The translations under genes were made by a program, and so were the position numbers. This document shows positions 5,673 through 14,520 of a DNA stretch of 41,652 bases, one piece after another (position 1 is the stretch's first letter; the number at the start of each line of letters is the position of its first letter). The DNA comes from Gammaproteobacteria bacterium BRH_c0 (lineage in GTDB: Bacteria > Pseudomonadota > Gammaproteobacteria > Pseudomonadales > Porticoccaceae): the NCBI GenBank assembly GCA_000961645.1, contig LADM01000132.1, positions 1 through 41,652 on the forward strand, in the 5' to 3' direction. A model generated the notes under the pieces. It saw only the letters and a program-made list of their open reading frames with translations. It made no database searches and was not told where the DNA came from.

Positions 5673-7823
5673 ATGAAGAAAGTGCTGTTGCTGTGCGTTG
5701 TGGTGTTGGCTGTTGCGGCCTTCTTTGTCTTCGATCTGGATCAGTTGCTGACCCTCGAAGGACTCAAATCCATCCAGGTCAGCATGGAAGCGTGGCGCAA
5801 TTCAGCGCCAGTGCTGGTGGCCCTGGGTTTCTTGCTGTTTTATGTGGCGGTAACGGCGCTGTCGCTGCCGGGGGCTGCGGTGATGACCGTGGCTGCCGGC
5901 GCATTTTTCGGGCTGTGGTGGGGCACGCTGATTGTGTCCTTTGCCTCCAGCATCGGCGCCACCGTTGCCTTTCTGGTGTCGCGCTACCTGTTCCGCGAAT
6001 GGGTACAAAAACGCTTTGGTGACCGCCTCAAGGCCATCAATGACGGTGTGGCCCGGGAGGGTGCTTTTTACCTGTTTACCCTGCGTCTGGTGCCGGTATT
6101 TCCGTTTTTTCTGATCAACCTGCTGATGGCGTTGACGCCGATTCGCACCTGGACCTTTTACTGGGTGAGCCAGGTGGGGATGCTGGCGGGCACCCTGGTG
6201 TATGTGAATGCCGGCACCCAGCTGGCGCGCATTGACAGCCTCGGTGGATTGCTGTCGCCGCAGTTGTTGCTCTCTTTTGTGCTGCTGGGCATCTTTCCCC
6301 TGCTGGCGAAAAAAATCGTTGCCCTGGTACAGCGGCAGCGCGTCTACAAGAGCTGGAAAAAACCGGCCAGATTTGACTGCAATCTGCTGGTTATCGGCGG
6401 CGGCGCAGCAGGACTGGTCAGCGCCTATATCGCCGCCACCGTCAAGGCCAAAGTCACCCTGGTGGAGGCCCACAAAATGGGTGGCGACTGCCTGAACTAC
6501 GGCTGCGTACCCAGCAAGGCGCTGATTCGCAGTGCCAAGGTCGCCCGGCAGATGCGCACGGCCCATCACTACGGGGTCGAAGTGTCGGCACCGGCCATCA
6601 ATTTTCGTCAGGTGATGGCGCGGTTGCGGGATGTTATCGCCGCCATCGAGCCACACGACAGTATCGAGCGCTACAACGGGCTGGGCGTCGATGTACTTGA
6701 GGGCTATGCCACGTTGGTAGATCCATGGACTGTTGAGGTCAAGCTGAACGATGGCACTGTGCAGTATTTGACTACTCGCGCCGTGGTGATCGCCGCCGGG
6801 GCCGAACCGGCGGTGCCGCCTATCCCCGGGCTGGATGAGGTGGGCTATCTCACCAGCGATACACTGTGGGATGCGCTGGCGGAGCGGGATAATCCGCCAG
6901 CAAGACTGGTCGTACTGGGTGGCGGCCCTATCGGCTGTGAGCTGGCCCAGAGTTTTGCCCGACTCGGATCAGAGGTTGTGCAGGTTGAGTTGATGCCGCG
7001 CCTGATGATCCGGGAAGACGACGATGTCTGCGGTTATGTACAGCGCTCCCTCGAAGACGATGGCGTCGATGTGTTGACCGGCCACGAAGCCCTGCGCTGT
7101 GAGCGCCAGGGCTCACGCAAGCTGCTGGTGGTGGCCCATGAAGGGCAGGAAAAGGTCATCGAATTCGACGAGCTGATTTGCGCCGTGGGGCGCAAGGCGC
7201 GCCTCAGTGGCTACGGGCTGGAAGCGCTGGGTATCGCAACCGATCGCACCGTGGTGACCAACGAATACCTGCAAACCCTCTACCCGAATATCTACGCCGC
7301 GGGCGATGTGGCAGGACCCTACCAGCTGACCCATGTGGCCGGTCACCAGGCCTGGTATGCGGCGGTCAATGCCCTGTTTGGCCAGTTCAAAAAATTCCGC
7401 GCCGATTACTCGGTGATTCCGGCGGTGACCTTTGTTGATCCGGAGGTGGCAAGGGTTGGCCTCAACGAACGCGAGGCAGCCGAAAAGGGCATAGCGTGCG
7501 AAATTACCCACTACAGCCTGGATGACCTGGATCGCGCCATTGCCGATGGCGTGGCGCGCGGGTTCGTCAAGGTGTTGACCGTGCCCGGCAAGGACAAAAT
7601 TCTCGGTGCCACCATTGTCGGCGCCCAGGCCGGTGAACTGCTGGCGGAATTTGTGCTGGCCATGAAGCAGGGCATCGGCCTCAACAAACTGCTGGGCACC
7701 ATCCATACCTACCCAACCCTGGCCGAGGCGAACAAGTATGCGGCCGGAGAATGGAAACGCGCCCATGCCCCGCAGACACTGCTGGCGCTGGTGGAGAAAT
7801 ACCACCGCTGGCGGCGGGGTTAA
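5673..7823 (+). CDS. TVP38/TMEM64 membrane domain fused to FAD/NAD(P) disulfide oxidoreductase
   Basis: The first ~225 of 716 residues form a TVP38/TMEM64 (DedA-like) membrane domain with about six hydrophobic helices, including LPGAAVMTVAAGAFFG and the re-entrant LRLVPVFPFFLINLL. The rest is a pyridine nucleotide-disulfide oxidoreductase: FAD motif GGGAAG (242-247), redox pair CLNYGC (Cys273, Cys278), second nucleotide-binding GGGPIGCELA, and AAGDVAG. Where dihydrolipoamide and glutathione reductases have the catalytic His of HxHPT, this protein has HTYPT (His678, Tyr680); a tyrosine here also occurs in mercuric reductase. The MerA N-terminal metal domain and C-terminal cysteine pair are absent, so mercury reduction is unlikely. 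Its place in an arsenosugar operon suggests reduction of a thiophilic or organoarsenic species at the membrane, which is inference. Confidence 0.9.
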   Translation: MKKVLLLCVVVLAVAAFFVFDLDQLLTLEGLKSIQVSMEAWRNSAPVLVALGFLLFYVAVTALSLPGAAVMTVAAGAFFGLWWGTLIVSFASSIGATVAFLVSRYLFREWVQKRFGDRLKAINDGVAREGAFYLFTLRLVPVFPFFLINLLMALTPIRTWTFYWVSQVGMLAGTLVYVNAGTQLARIDSLGGLLSPQLLLSFVLLGIFPLLAKKIVALVQRQRVYKSWKKPARFDCNLLVIGGGAAGLVSAYIAATVKAKVTLVEAHKMGGDCLNYGCVPSKALIRSAKVARQMRTAHHYGVEVSAPAINFRQVMARLRDVIAAIEPHDSIERYNGLGVDVLEGYATLVDPWTVEVKLNDGTVQYLTTRAVVIAAGAEPAVPPIPGLDEVGYLTSDTLWDALAERDNPPARLVVLGGGPIGCELAQSFARLGSEVVQVELMPRLMIREDDDVCGYVQRSLEDDGVDVLTGHEALRCERQGSRKLLVVAHEGQEKVIEFDELICAVGRKARLSGYGLEALGIATDRTVVTNEYLQTLYPNIYAAGDVAGPYQLTHVAGHQAWYAAVNALFGQFKKFRADYSVIPAVTFVDPEVARVGLNEREAAEKGIACEITHYSLDDLDRAIADGVARGFVKVLTVPGKDKILGATIVGAQAGELLAEFVLAMKQGIGLNKLLGTIHTYPTLAEANKYAAGEWKRAHAPQTLLALVEKYHRWRRG

Positions 7824-7825
7824 CT

Positions 7826-8629
7826 GTGACGGCAGAGGCGGAGACAGAGGTGGAGAGAGAGGCTGGAGCGCCGCTTCTCTCCATTGTGATTCCGCTGCTC
7901 AATGAGCGCGACAATCTGCCGCAGCTTGTTGGGCAGCTTGACGGCTTAATGAACATTGCCGGCATTGAAATCATCGCCGTCGATGGCGGCAGCAGTGACG
8001 GTACAGTGGCATATCTGCAGCAAGCCGGTGTCGCGGTTATCACCAGCAGGCCCGGCAGGGCGCGGCAGATGAATGCCGGTGCTGACCTTTGCCGGGGCGA
8101 TACCCTGCTCTTTCTCCATGCCGATACCCGGCTGCCCCTCCACATTCAGGGGCAGTCTCTGGCCATCTATCTCGCCGAGGCATTGAACAAAAGCGACAGG
8201 CAGTGGGGGCGCTTCGATGTGGCGATCAGTGGTCGGCACGCTCTGTTGGGGATGGTGGCGTTTTTTATGAATCTGCGTTCGCGGCTCACAGGCATTGCCA
8301 CGGGAGACCAGTGCATTTTTGTTCGCAGGGCGTTGTTTATGCAGCTGGGCGGTTTCAGGGATCAGCCGCTGATGGAGGATATTGAACTGTCGGCGCGATT
8401 GCGCCGCGTCGGCAAGCCGCTCTGTTTGCGCCACAAGGTGGTGACTTCCGGGCGCCGCTGGGATACCCATGGTCTGTGCAAAACGGTCATCCTGATGTGG
8501 CGCCTGCGCCTGGCCTACTGGCTGGGAGCGTCGCCGGGTGCACTGGTGCAGCGCTACTACCGCCCGGATAAACAACTGTCGTCAGAAAGTGGCCCCGACC
8601 ATAGTGGCCAACATCAGGGCAAGGCATGA
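7826..8629 (+). CDS. TIGR04283-family glycosyltransferase (arsenosugar-associated)
   Basis: A family 2 glycosyltransferase of about 267 residues. The core LLSIVIPLLNERDNL, the nucleotide-binding VDGGSSDGT and the metal-binding LHADTRLP are all present, followed by GDQCIFVRR and the acceptor-side EDIELSARLRR. This is the rSAM-associated transferase 2 family that goes with arsS. The frame is open from 7751, but the GTG at 7826, two bases after the preceding stop, avoids a 73-base overlap and leaves a short acidic leader before the fold. The stop overlaps the next start (ATGA). Substrate is unproven; a sugar or polyol transfer onto the arsenoribose skeleton is the likely role. Confidence 0.88.
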   Translation: MTAEAETEVEREAGAPLLSIVIPLLNERDNLPQLVGQLDGLMNIAGIEIIAVDGGSSDGTVAYLQQAGVAVITSRPGRARQMNAGADLCRGDTLLFLHADTRLPLHIQGQSLAIYLAEALNKSDRQWGRFDVAISGRHALLGMVAFFMNLRSRLTGIATGDQCIFVRRALFMQLGGFRDQPLMEDIELSARLRRVGKPLCLRHKVVTSGRRWDTHGLCKTVILMWRLRLAYWLGASPGALVQRYYRPDKQLSSESGPDHSGQHQGKA

Positions 8630-9288
8630 TGCCTGCTGTGCCCTGCAGGATTGTGATTTTTGCCAAGGCGCCAGTGCCAGGGGCGGTTAAAACCCGTTTG
8701 ATTCCGGTGCTGGGCGCCGACCGTGCTGCGCGGCTTGCAGAGCAGATGTTTCACCATACGCTGGATCAGGCGCTGGCGGCGGCCCGTCAGGCCTCCCGTC
8801 TGTCTGTTGAGATCTGTACCCCGGATACAACTCATGTCTTTTGGGAGCCTGTTCATTTATCCGGCAAAGCCACGATCACCCCTCAGGGTGATGGCGATCT
8901 TGGTCAGCGCATGCTGCGGGCGGTGCGGCGTGTCAGTGGTGAGGGTGCGGCCTGTGTGCTGATCGGGAGTGACTGCCCGAGCCTGACTGCCGATGTTTTA
9001 CTCACGGCTGTAGCAATTCTGGCAGCAGCGGAGATGGTGGTAGTCCCTGCACTGGATGGCGGTTATGTGCTGCTTGGTTTGCACCAGGCACATAGCTGGC
9101 TTTTCGAGGATATCCCCTGGAGTACAGCAAATGTGCTGGCCCTGACCCGTCAGCGCGCTGAAACCCTGGGGCTGAGAGTAAACTGTCTGTCGCCACTTGC
9201 GGATATCGACGAGCCTGGGGACCTCGTCCACTTGCCAGCAGAAATGGCGAGTTTTCCGGGCGAAACTGTTGCTGGGAAGGTGAGATAA
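8626..9288 (+). CDS. TIGR04282-family (DUF2064) glycosyltransferase-like protein
   Basis: The 220-residue protein has the nucleotidyl/glycosyltransferase-A fold signature IVIFAKAPVPGAVKTRL near the N-terminus, then GDLGQRM, the metal-site motif IGSDCPSL, and ALDGGYVLLGL. It is the rSAM-associated transferase 1 family, consistently found with arsS and the TIGR04283 gene. Start overlaps the previous stop by 4 bases, so translation is coupled; a second ATG follows immediately. It ends the plus-strand arm. The family resembles phospholactate guanylyltransferase-type enzymes, so nucleotide activation of a precursor is as possible as sugar transfer. Confidence 0.88.
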   Translation: MMPAVPCRIVIFAKAPVPGAVKTRLIPVLGADRAARLAEQMFHHTLDQALAAARQASRLSVEICTPDTTHVFWEPVHLSGKATITPQGDGDLGQRMLRAVRRVSGEGAACVLIGSDCPSLTADVLLTAVAILAAAEMVVVPALDGGYVLLGLHQAHSWLFEDIPWSTANVLALTRQRAETLGLRVNCLSPLADIDEPGDLVHLPAEMASFPGETVAGKVR

Positions 9289-9303
9289 AAATCATCCCGG
9301 CAA

Positions 9304-9332
9304 TTGACCCGTTGTGCCCCGGCCTGTATTAT
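9304..9332 (+). promoter_or_regulatory. Sigma-70 promoter of the tRNA-Pro/tRNA-His unit
   Basis: TTGACC (9304-9309) is followed after exactly 17 bases by TATTAT (9327-9332). A GC-rich discriminator (CCGCGC) follows, typical of stringently controlled stable-RNA promoters. It lies 57 bases before the mature tRNA-Pro. Confidence 0.75.
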
Positions 9333-9388
9333 CCGCGCTCTCTGATCGGGCAGCCCTCCGGGCCGCAATCAATCAGGGAGGAGACATT

Positions 9389-9465
9389 CGGGGAATAGCG
9401 CAGTCTGGTAGCGCGCCTGCTTTGGGAGCAGGATGTCGGGGGTTCGAATCCCTCTTCCCCGACCA
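9389..9465 (+). tRNA. tRNA-Pro (anticodon TGG)
   Basis: A 77-base cloverleaf: acceptor CGGGGAA pairs with TTCCCCG, D-arm GCGC...GCGC, anticodon stem CCTGC/GCAGG with loop TTTGGGA (anticodon TGG), T-arm with GGTTCGAATCC, and an encoded ACCA end. Confidence 0.97.
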
Positions 9466-9533
9466 CAATTTGACACTTTAAGTTGTGGGGTTTGTGGTAC
9501 AGGAAAGTGTCTCCAGCAAGTCAGTTTTTCAAT

Positions 9534-9610
9534 GGTGGCCGTAGCTCAGTTGGTAGAGCTCAGGATTGTGATTCCTGCGGTCGCGGGTTCGAGCCCCGTC
9601 GGCCACCCCA
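9534..9610 (+). tRNA. tRNA-His (anticodon GTG)
   Basis: The extra 5' G (G-1) opposite C73, acceptor GTGGCCG/CGGCCAC, anticodon stem CAGGA/TCCTG with loop TTGTGAT (GTG), and an encoded CCA identify tRNA-His. It follows tRNA-Pro by 68 bases with no separate promoter evident, so the two are probably cotranscribed. Confidence 0.97.
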
Positions 9611-9734
9611 GTCTTTTTCGGTGCTTACCGGATACTTAGCAAAAGCCCCGCTATTCATTGCCCTTCTGCTGTTTTCCAGCCCATTTCATGGTTGAGTTTT
9701 GATCAGCGATAGCGGGTATTTGCTGCTTTGATTT

Positions 9735-11042
9735 TCAGAATATCAAAAACAGCCCTATTGCCAGAACCAGTCCCAGCAAGGGAACAATCACCGTCAGCAG
9801 TCCTACTGGGCCATAGGCATCCTTGTGCTTTTCGTTGCAGATGGCGCGGATGGTGGTGACCACGTAGCCATTGTGGGGCAGGGAGTCGAGAGCGCCGGAG
9901 GAAATGGCTATAACCCGGTGCAGGGCATCGGGATTGACGCCCAGGTCGAGGTAGTGGGGCGCCAGGATCGGCAGGGCAATGGACTGACCGCCCGACGCCG
10001 AGCCGGTGAGTCCGGAAATCACGGTAACAGCAATGGCTGCGCCCACCAGATCGTTGAGGGGCAGGGTGGTGATAAACGCCACAGCCATGTCAAACGCCGG
10101 TGAGGTCTGCGCCACCGCGCCAAATCCCACCACCGCTGCCGTATTGCCGATGGCAATCAGGGCGCCAAAGGCTCCATCCCCCGCTGCCTGACCGATGCTG
10201 CGAAAAAACCGGAAATGAATCAGCGCGGCAGCGATGCAGCCTGCCAGCAGGGCGAGAATCAAGGCGGCCTGCTTGAGGGTTTCATGAAAGAAAAAACTCA
10301 CCAGCAGTACCGCCAGCAGCGGCACCAGTGACAGCAATGGATTGGGCAGGTTGCGAGTGTGATCGGTTGGATCCGTTGCGCGCGATTCAAAGCGTTCCCC
10401 TCGTGCCACCGCCCTGGCGAGCATGCGATGCAATAACCAGAAGCCCAGGGAAGCCATTGCTACGGCCGCAACTATGCTCACTTCCCAGCCAGCGTAGGGG
10501 GTGGTGCCGAGGTATTTGATGGGAATCCAGTTCTGGATTTCCGGCGAACCCGCCGAGGTCATGGTAAAAGTCACTGAGCCAAAGGCCAGTGCCCCGGGGA
10601 TAAAACGGCGCGGCAGGTTGGCCTGCTTGAACAGGCTCAGGGCTATGGGGAAGGCGGAAAAGGCCACCACAAAGACACTGACACCGCCATAGGTGAGGAT
10701 GGCGCAGGCCATCACCACCGCAAAGGGCGCGCTTTTTGTGCCCAGCTTGCCGATGACCCAGGCGGCGACACTCTCTGCTGCGCCGCTGTCCTCCATAAAC
10801 TTGCCGAAGATACTGCCCAGCAGGAACATGAAAAACCAGGACTGGATAAAGCCGCTGAATCCCGACATATAGGATGAGATGTAATCGGTATCCCCGGCCA
10901 GCCCGGTGGGGAAAAGCTGTACCTGGCCGGTCACTGCCACCAGGATTGCGCACAGGGGGGCAGCGATCAGCAGGTTCATGCCACGAATGGTGAGGTATAT
11001 CAGGAGGGCGAGGGCGGTAGCTAGTCCAATCGAGCTGAGCAT
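9735..11042 (-). CDS. GntP-family permease (gluconate/hydroxyacid:H+ symporter)
   Basis: A 435-residue polytopic membrane protein with about 12 hydrophobic segments. The family opening MLSSIGLATALALLIYLTIR-type sequence is followed by MNLLIAAPLCAILVA, the conserved FGKFMEDSGAAESVA, ILTYGGVSVFVVAFSAFPIA, and near the end SGALDSLPHNGYVVTT, all typical of GntP transporters. These import gluconate, 3-hydroxybutyrate or similar acids with protons; the substrate cannot be told. The frame runs 47 residues further to 11183, but that stretch lacks membrane character, so the ATG at 11042 is preferred. The stop lies 124 bases from tRNA-His in convergent orientation. Confidence 0.9.
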   Translation of the reverse strand: MLSSIGLATALALLIYLTIRGMNLLIAAPLCAILVAVTGQVQLFPTGLAGDTDYISSYMSGFSGFIQSWFFMFLLGSIFGKFMEDSGAAESVAAWVIGKLGTKSAPFAVVMACAILTYGGVSVFVVAFSAFPIALSLFKQANLPRRFIPGALAFGSVTFTMTSAGSPEIQNWIPIKYLGTTPYAGWEVSIVAAVAMASLGFWLLHRMLARAVARGERFESRATDPTDHTRNLPNPLLSLVPLLAVLLVSFFFHETLKQAALILALLAGCIAAALIHFRFFRSIGQAAGDGAFGALIAIGNTAAVVGFGAVAQTSPAFDMAVAFITTLPLNDLVGAAIAVTVISGLTGSASGGQSIALPILAPHYLDLGVNPDALHRVIAISSGALDSLPHNGYVVTTIRAICNEKHKDAYGPVGLLTVIVPLLGLVLAIGLFLIF

Positions 11043-11246
11043 AAATGGCTGACTTTTTAGAATGAGGCGGATCACTTCCGCATAATTGGCAACGCCCTGC
11101 GCGCCGGAGTGTGGTCCGGGCTGCGGATGGAAGCCGTGAAACAAGCTGCAGGGGAATATGGGGTTTATGGTAGAAGCTGTCAATACAATGGGCTGGCGCT
11201 GCCAGTCGACCTGCTGCCCTGCTATTGCCGACAGGGGTCAATGGTG

Positions 11247-11275
11247 TCGGCAATGGCGGCAGAAGTCTGTATAAT
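11247..11275 (+). promoter_or_regulatory. Probable promoter of tRNA-Arg
   Basis: A perfect TATAAT (11270-11275) is followed by a GC-rich discriminator and lies 34 bases before the tRNA. The -35 region (around TCGGCA) matches poorly, so only the -10 is firm. Confidence 0.5.
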
Positions 11276-11309
11276 CCCGGCCTCGCCAGCCAGGGGCTGG
11301 CGCTTCAAG

Positions 11310-11386
<77 letters not shown>

Positions 11387-11519
11387 AATTCCCGGTCAAC
11401 CAGAAACTGCAGGGTGGCAGGTCTTGTCACTTTTCCAACATCAATATTACTTACTCGCTGGCAGCCTTTCAGAGCCCTCTTATTGCTCAGCCTGTTTCAG
11501 GCTAATGGAATAGCTCAAG

Positions 11520-12170
11520 GTGACGTTGGCAGATCATTCCCTTTGCCCGCTCTGTCAATCCGGGGAGGTTTCGTGGTTTCACCGCGACAGTCGGCGCGAC
11601 TACTGGCGCTGTGAGGTTTGCCGGTTAATCCATGTGCCCGACAGATTCCATCTCTCCGCTAGCGACGAAAAAGCCCACTACGACAACCATCAAAACAATC
11701 CTGCAGACGCGGGCTACCGGCGCTTTCTGGGGCGACTCTTTGCGCCGTTAAGCCGGCACCTTGCTCCGCGTTCCCGCGGCCTCGATTTCGGTTGTGGCCC
11801 CGGGCCTGCATTGGCCCTGATGTTTGCAGAACAGGGAGACAGGGTTGAGCTCTACGACGCTTATTACGCCCCTGACACCAGCGTTCTTGCTGGCAGTTAC
11901 GACTTTGTGACGGCGACAGAGGTGGTTGAACATCTGCGCCATCCAGGCGCCGTACTGATGCAGTTGTGGGATTTGTTGAGGTGCGGGGGTGTGCTGGGCG
12001 TGATGACCTCACAGCTGGCCGACGGGCGCGACTTTTCATCCTGGCACTATAAAAATGATCCCACCCATATCGCTTTCTTCTCCAGGTGGACATTCCTGTG
12101 GCTGGGTAAGCGCTGGGGTGTGGACCCTGTTTTTGAGGGCGATGATGTAGTGCTTTTTCGCAAGCCCTAG
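11520..12170 (+). CDS. Zinc-ribbon class I SAM-dependent methyltransferase
   Basis: The 216-residue protein begins with a zinc-ribbon-like segment, CPLC at 9-12 and CEVC at 31-34, and continues into a methyltransferase fold. Motif I is LDFGCGPGPAL and the following acidic strand is VELYDAYY; the region TATEVVEHLRHPG is typical of UbiG/COQ3-like methyltransferases. The C-terminus HYKNDPTHIAFFS is shared by related uncharacterised proteins. The start is a GTG without a strong ribosome site, so the N-terminus could shift. It lies 133 bases after tRNA-Arg and 131 before fadB. Substrate unknown; the ribbon hints at a macromolecular or protein-bound target, but this is conjecture. Confidence 0.82.
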   Translation: MTLADHSLCPLCQSGEVSWFHRDSRRDYWRCEVCRLIHVPDRFHLSASDEKAHYDNHQNNPADAGYRRFLGRLFAPLSRHLAPRSRGLDFGCGPGPALALMFAEQGDRVELYDAYYAPDTSVLAGSYDFVTATEVVEHLRHPGAVLMQLWDLLRCGGVLGVMTSQLADGRDFSSWHYKNDPTHIAFFSRWTFLWLGKRWGVDPVFEGDDVVLFRKP

Positions 12171-12301
12171 GCGCCAATGCCTTGCGATCCTGCCGGCGGA
12201 ATCGATCGTGGCCAGGCAATTGAGCTATTGGGTAGTTGTAAAACACCATCTGCGGCGGGTACATTCACCACCTCCGTAAAAAGTCACAACGAGGACAGAC
12301 G

Positions 12302-14446
12302 ATGTTTCAGGGCAAAACACTCACCATTACCACCATTGAGGCAGGGCTGGTTGAACTGCATTTTGACAATACCGACAAGCCGGTCAATGTCTTCAACCGC
12401 GCCACAGTTGCCGAGTTGGGTATGGCCCTTGATGTCCTTGAAAAGGCTCCCGGTATCCAGGGGATGCTGGTTACCAGTGGCAAGAAAGTGTTTGTCGCTG
12501 GTGCCGATATCACCGAGTTTGAGACAGCGTTTACGTCCAGCAAAGAGGAGTTAAAGGGCTTTTTGTGGGCCAACAATAGCAACCTCAATCGTCTTGAGAC
12601 TCTGCCTTTCCCGGTGGTGGTGGCCATCAACGGATTTGCCCTGGGCGGCGGTTTCGAGTTTTGCCTGGCCTGTGATTTCCGCGTCATGGCCTCTGTTGCA
12701 CAGGTGGGTTTCCCCGAAGTGGGGCTGGGAATTCTGCCGGGCTGGGGTGGCACGGTGCGCGCCCCCCGCATGGTGGAGTTTGCCGCTGCGGTGGAATGGG
12801 TAACCGGCGGTGGCCAACACAAGGCAGCGGATGCACTTGCCCAGGGCTTTGTCGATGCCGTAGTAAGCCCTGAGAGTTTGCGGGAGGAAGCGCTCAGTAT
12901 TCTGCGTCAGGCCATGGCTGGCGAGCTGGATTACCGCGCACTGCGACTTGCCAAGCAGGGTGCCCTCGACGTTGATCAGTCAGCCTTTGCGGAAACGGCC
13001 TCGACATTGCGCGCTGCTGTGGTACGCCAGGCCGGCAAGCATTACCCGGCGCCAGTGGCGGCAGTTGATGCCATGATTCAGGCGGCGCCGTTGACCCGGG
13101 ATCAGGCGCTGGATGTGGAATTTGACGCCTTTTACCAGCTTGCCCAGTCACCCCAGGCCCGCGCACTGATTGGCCTGTTTATGGCGGACCAGCAATTGTC
13201 GGCAGTAGCCAGAAAGTATGCCTCTGCCAGCCCGGCACCTGCCGCTCGCGTCGCGGTGCTGGGGGCCGGCATTATGGGCGGTGGTATCGCCTATCAGAAC
13301 GCCTTGAAGGGCTTCTCGGTTTTAATGAAGGATATCAATCAGGCTGCCCTCGACCTGGGAATGAAGGAGGCCGGGACCATCCTGTCGAAACGGGTTGAGC
13401 GTGGCGCCATGACCGAGGACGCTGCGGCCAAGGTGCTGTCATCCATTGAGCCCACCCTCGACTATGACGACATTGCCGGTTGCGACATGATCATCGAGGC
13501 GGTAGTGGAGAAGGAAGTGGTCAAAAAGGCCGTGCTGGCCGAAGTGGAAAAGCTGGTTCCCTCCAGCACTGTTCTCGCTTCCAACACCTCATCGATCCTC
13601 ATTACATCCATTGCCACGGCCCTTGAGCGCCCGGAGAATTTCTGCGGTATGCACTTCTTTAACCCGGTGCATGCCATGCCGTTGGTGGAAGTGGTGCGTG
13701 GCGAGAAGACTTCCGATGAGACTGTTGCCAGGGCCGTTGCCCACGTGCTGGCGATGGGCAAAAAAGCCGTGGTTGTGAAGGATTGCAATGGCTTTCTGGT
13801 CAACCGGGTGCTGTTTCCCTATTTTGCCGGTTTCAATCTGCTGATGCGCGATGGTGCTGATTTTGAGCAGATTGACCGGGTGATGGAGGACTGGGGTTGG
13901 CCCATGGGTCCTGCCTACCTGCTCGATGTGATCGGCATTGATGTGGCGGTTCATGCTGCCGATGTGGTGGCCGAGGGATATCCTGACCGGCTGACCATGG
14001 ATTTCGCTCAGGCTTCTCACCTGATGTATGAGAACAAGCGCTTTGGCCAGAAGAACGGCAAGGGCTTTTACGCCTATGAGCGCAATGACAAGGGCCGGAC
14101 AGTCAAGGTCAGTGACCCAGAAACCTGGACATTGCTGGCACCCCATGTGGCACCCCGACGCGAATTCAGTGACGAGGAAATCATTGCCCGCATGATGATT
14201 CCGATGTGTACCGAGATGGTCCGCTGCCTTGACGAAGAGATTACCGGCTCACCGGCAGAAGGGGATATGTCGTTGCTGTACGGTATTGGTTTTCCCAAGT
14301 TTCGCGGTGGTGTGTTGCGCTGGCTGGATGAAATCGGTTTGTCAGCCTTTTGTACCATGGCGGATCGTTATAGCCATTTGGGGGGGCTCTATCAGCCTAC
14401 TCAATCCATGCGCGATATGGCGCTTGGCGGCAAACGCTATTATTGA
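12302..14446 (+). CDS. fadB: Fatty acid oxidation complex alpha subunit (enoyl-CoA hydratase / 3-hydroxyacyl-CoA dehydrogenase)
   Basis: The 714-residue bifunctional beta-oxidation protein has an N-terminal crotonase domain with both catalytic glutamates at the standard positions (Glu119 in GGGFEF, Glu139 in GFPEVGLG) and the oxyanion GADI/ALGGG strands. An NAD-binding 3-hydroxyacyl-CoA dehydrogenase domain follows, with GAGIMGGG (321-328), catalytic His451 in HFFNPV, and a C-terminal dimer domain with GKGFYAYE. A GAGGA ribosome site precedes the ATG. FadB normally pairs with a thiolase, FadA, encoded next door; no fadA lies on either side here, and a strong terminator follows. The thiolase must be elsewhere, or this is a secondary paralogue. 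FadJ identity cannot be excluded. Confidence 0.9.
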   Translation: MFQGKTLTITTIEAGLVELHFDNTDKPVNVFNRATVAELGMALDVLEKAPGIQGMLVTSGKKVFVAGADITEFETAFTSSKEELKGFLWANNSNLNRLETLPFPVVVAINGFALGGGFEFCLACDFRVMASVAQVGFPEVGLGILPGWGGTVRAPRMVEFAAAVEWVTGGGQHKAADALAQGFVDAVVSPESLREEALSILRQAMAGELDYRALRLAKQGALDVDQSAFAETASTLRAAVVRQAGKHYPAPVAAVDAMIQAAPLTRDQALDVEFDAFYQLAQSPQARALIGLFMADQQLSAVARKYASASPAPAARVAVLGAGIMGGGIAYQNALKGFSVLMKDINQAALDLGMKEAGTILSKRVERGAMTEDAAAKVLSSIEPTLDYDDIAGCDMIIEAVVEKEVVKKAVLAEVEKLVPSSTVLASNTSSILITSIATALERPENFCGMHFFNPVHAMPLVEVVRGEKTSDETVARAVAHVLAMGKKAVVVKDCNGFLVNRVLFPYFAGFNLLMRDGADFEQIDRVMEDWGWPMGPAYLLDVIGIDVAVHAADVVAEGYPDRLTMDFAQASHLMYENKRFGQKNGKGFYAYERNDKGRTVKVSDPETWTLLAPHVAPRREFSDEEIIARMMIPMCTEMVRCLDEEITGSPAEGDMSLLYGIGFPKFRGGVLRWLDEIGLSAFCTMADRYSHLGGLYQPTQSMRDMALGGKRYY

Positions 14447-14520
14447 TGAAGTGGAGTTGGCCAGTTTCGCACGGCCACTGTTTGCACGGGCACTGATAGT
14501 GGCTAGATAGAAACGCAGAC

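Noticed and set aside
7113..7805. 230-residue minus-strand frame over the oxidoreductase gene
   Set aside because: Overlaps a strongly supported CDS completely and shows no protein family.
5673..7823. Mercuric reductase (merA)
   Set aside because: The CLNYGC pair and tyrosine are similar, but the N-terminal metal domain, C-terminal cysteine pair and mer neighbours are missing, and a membrane domain is fused instead.
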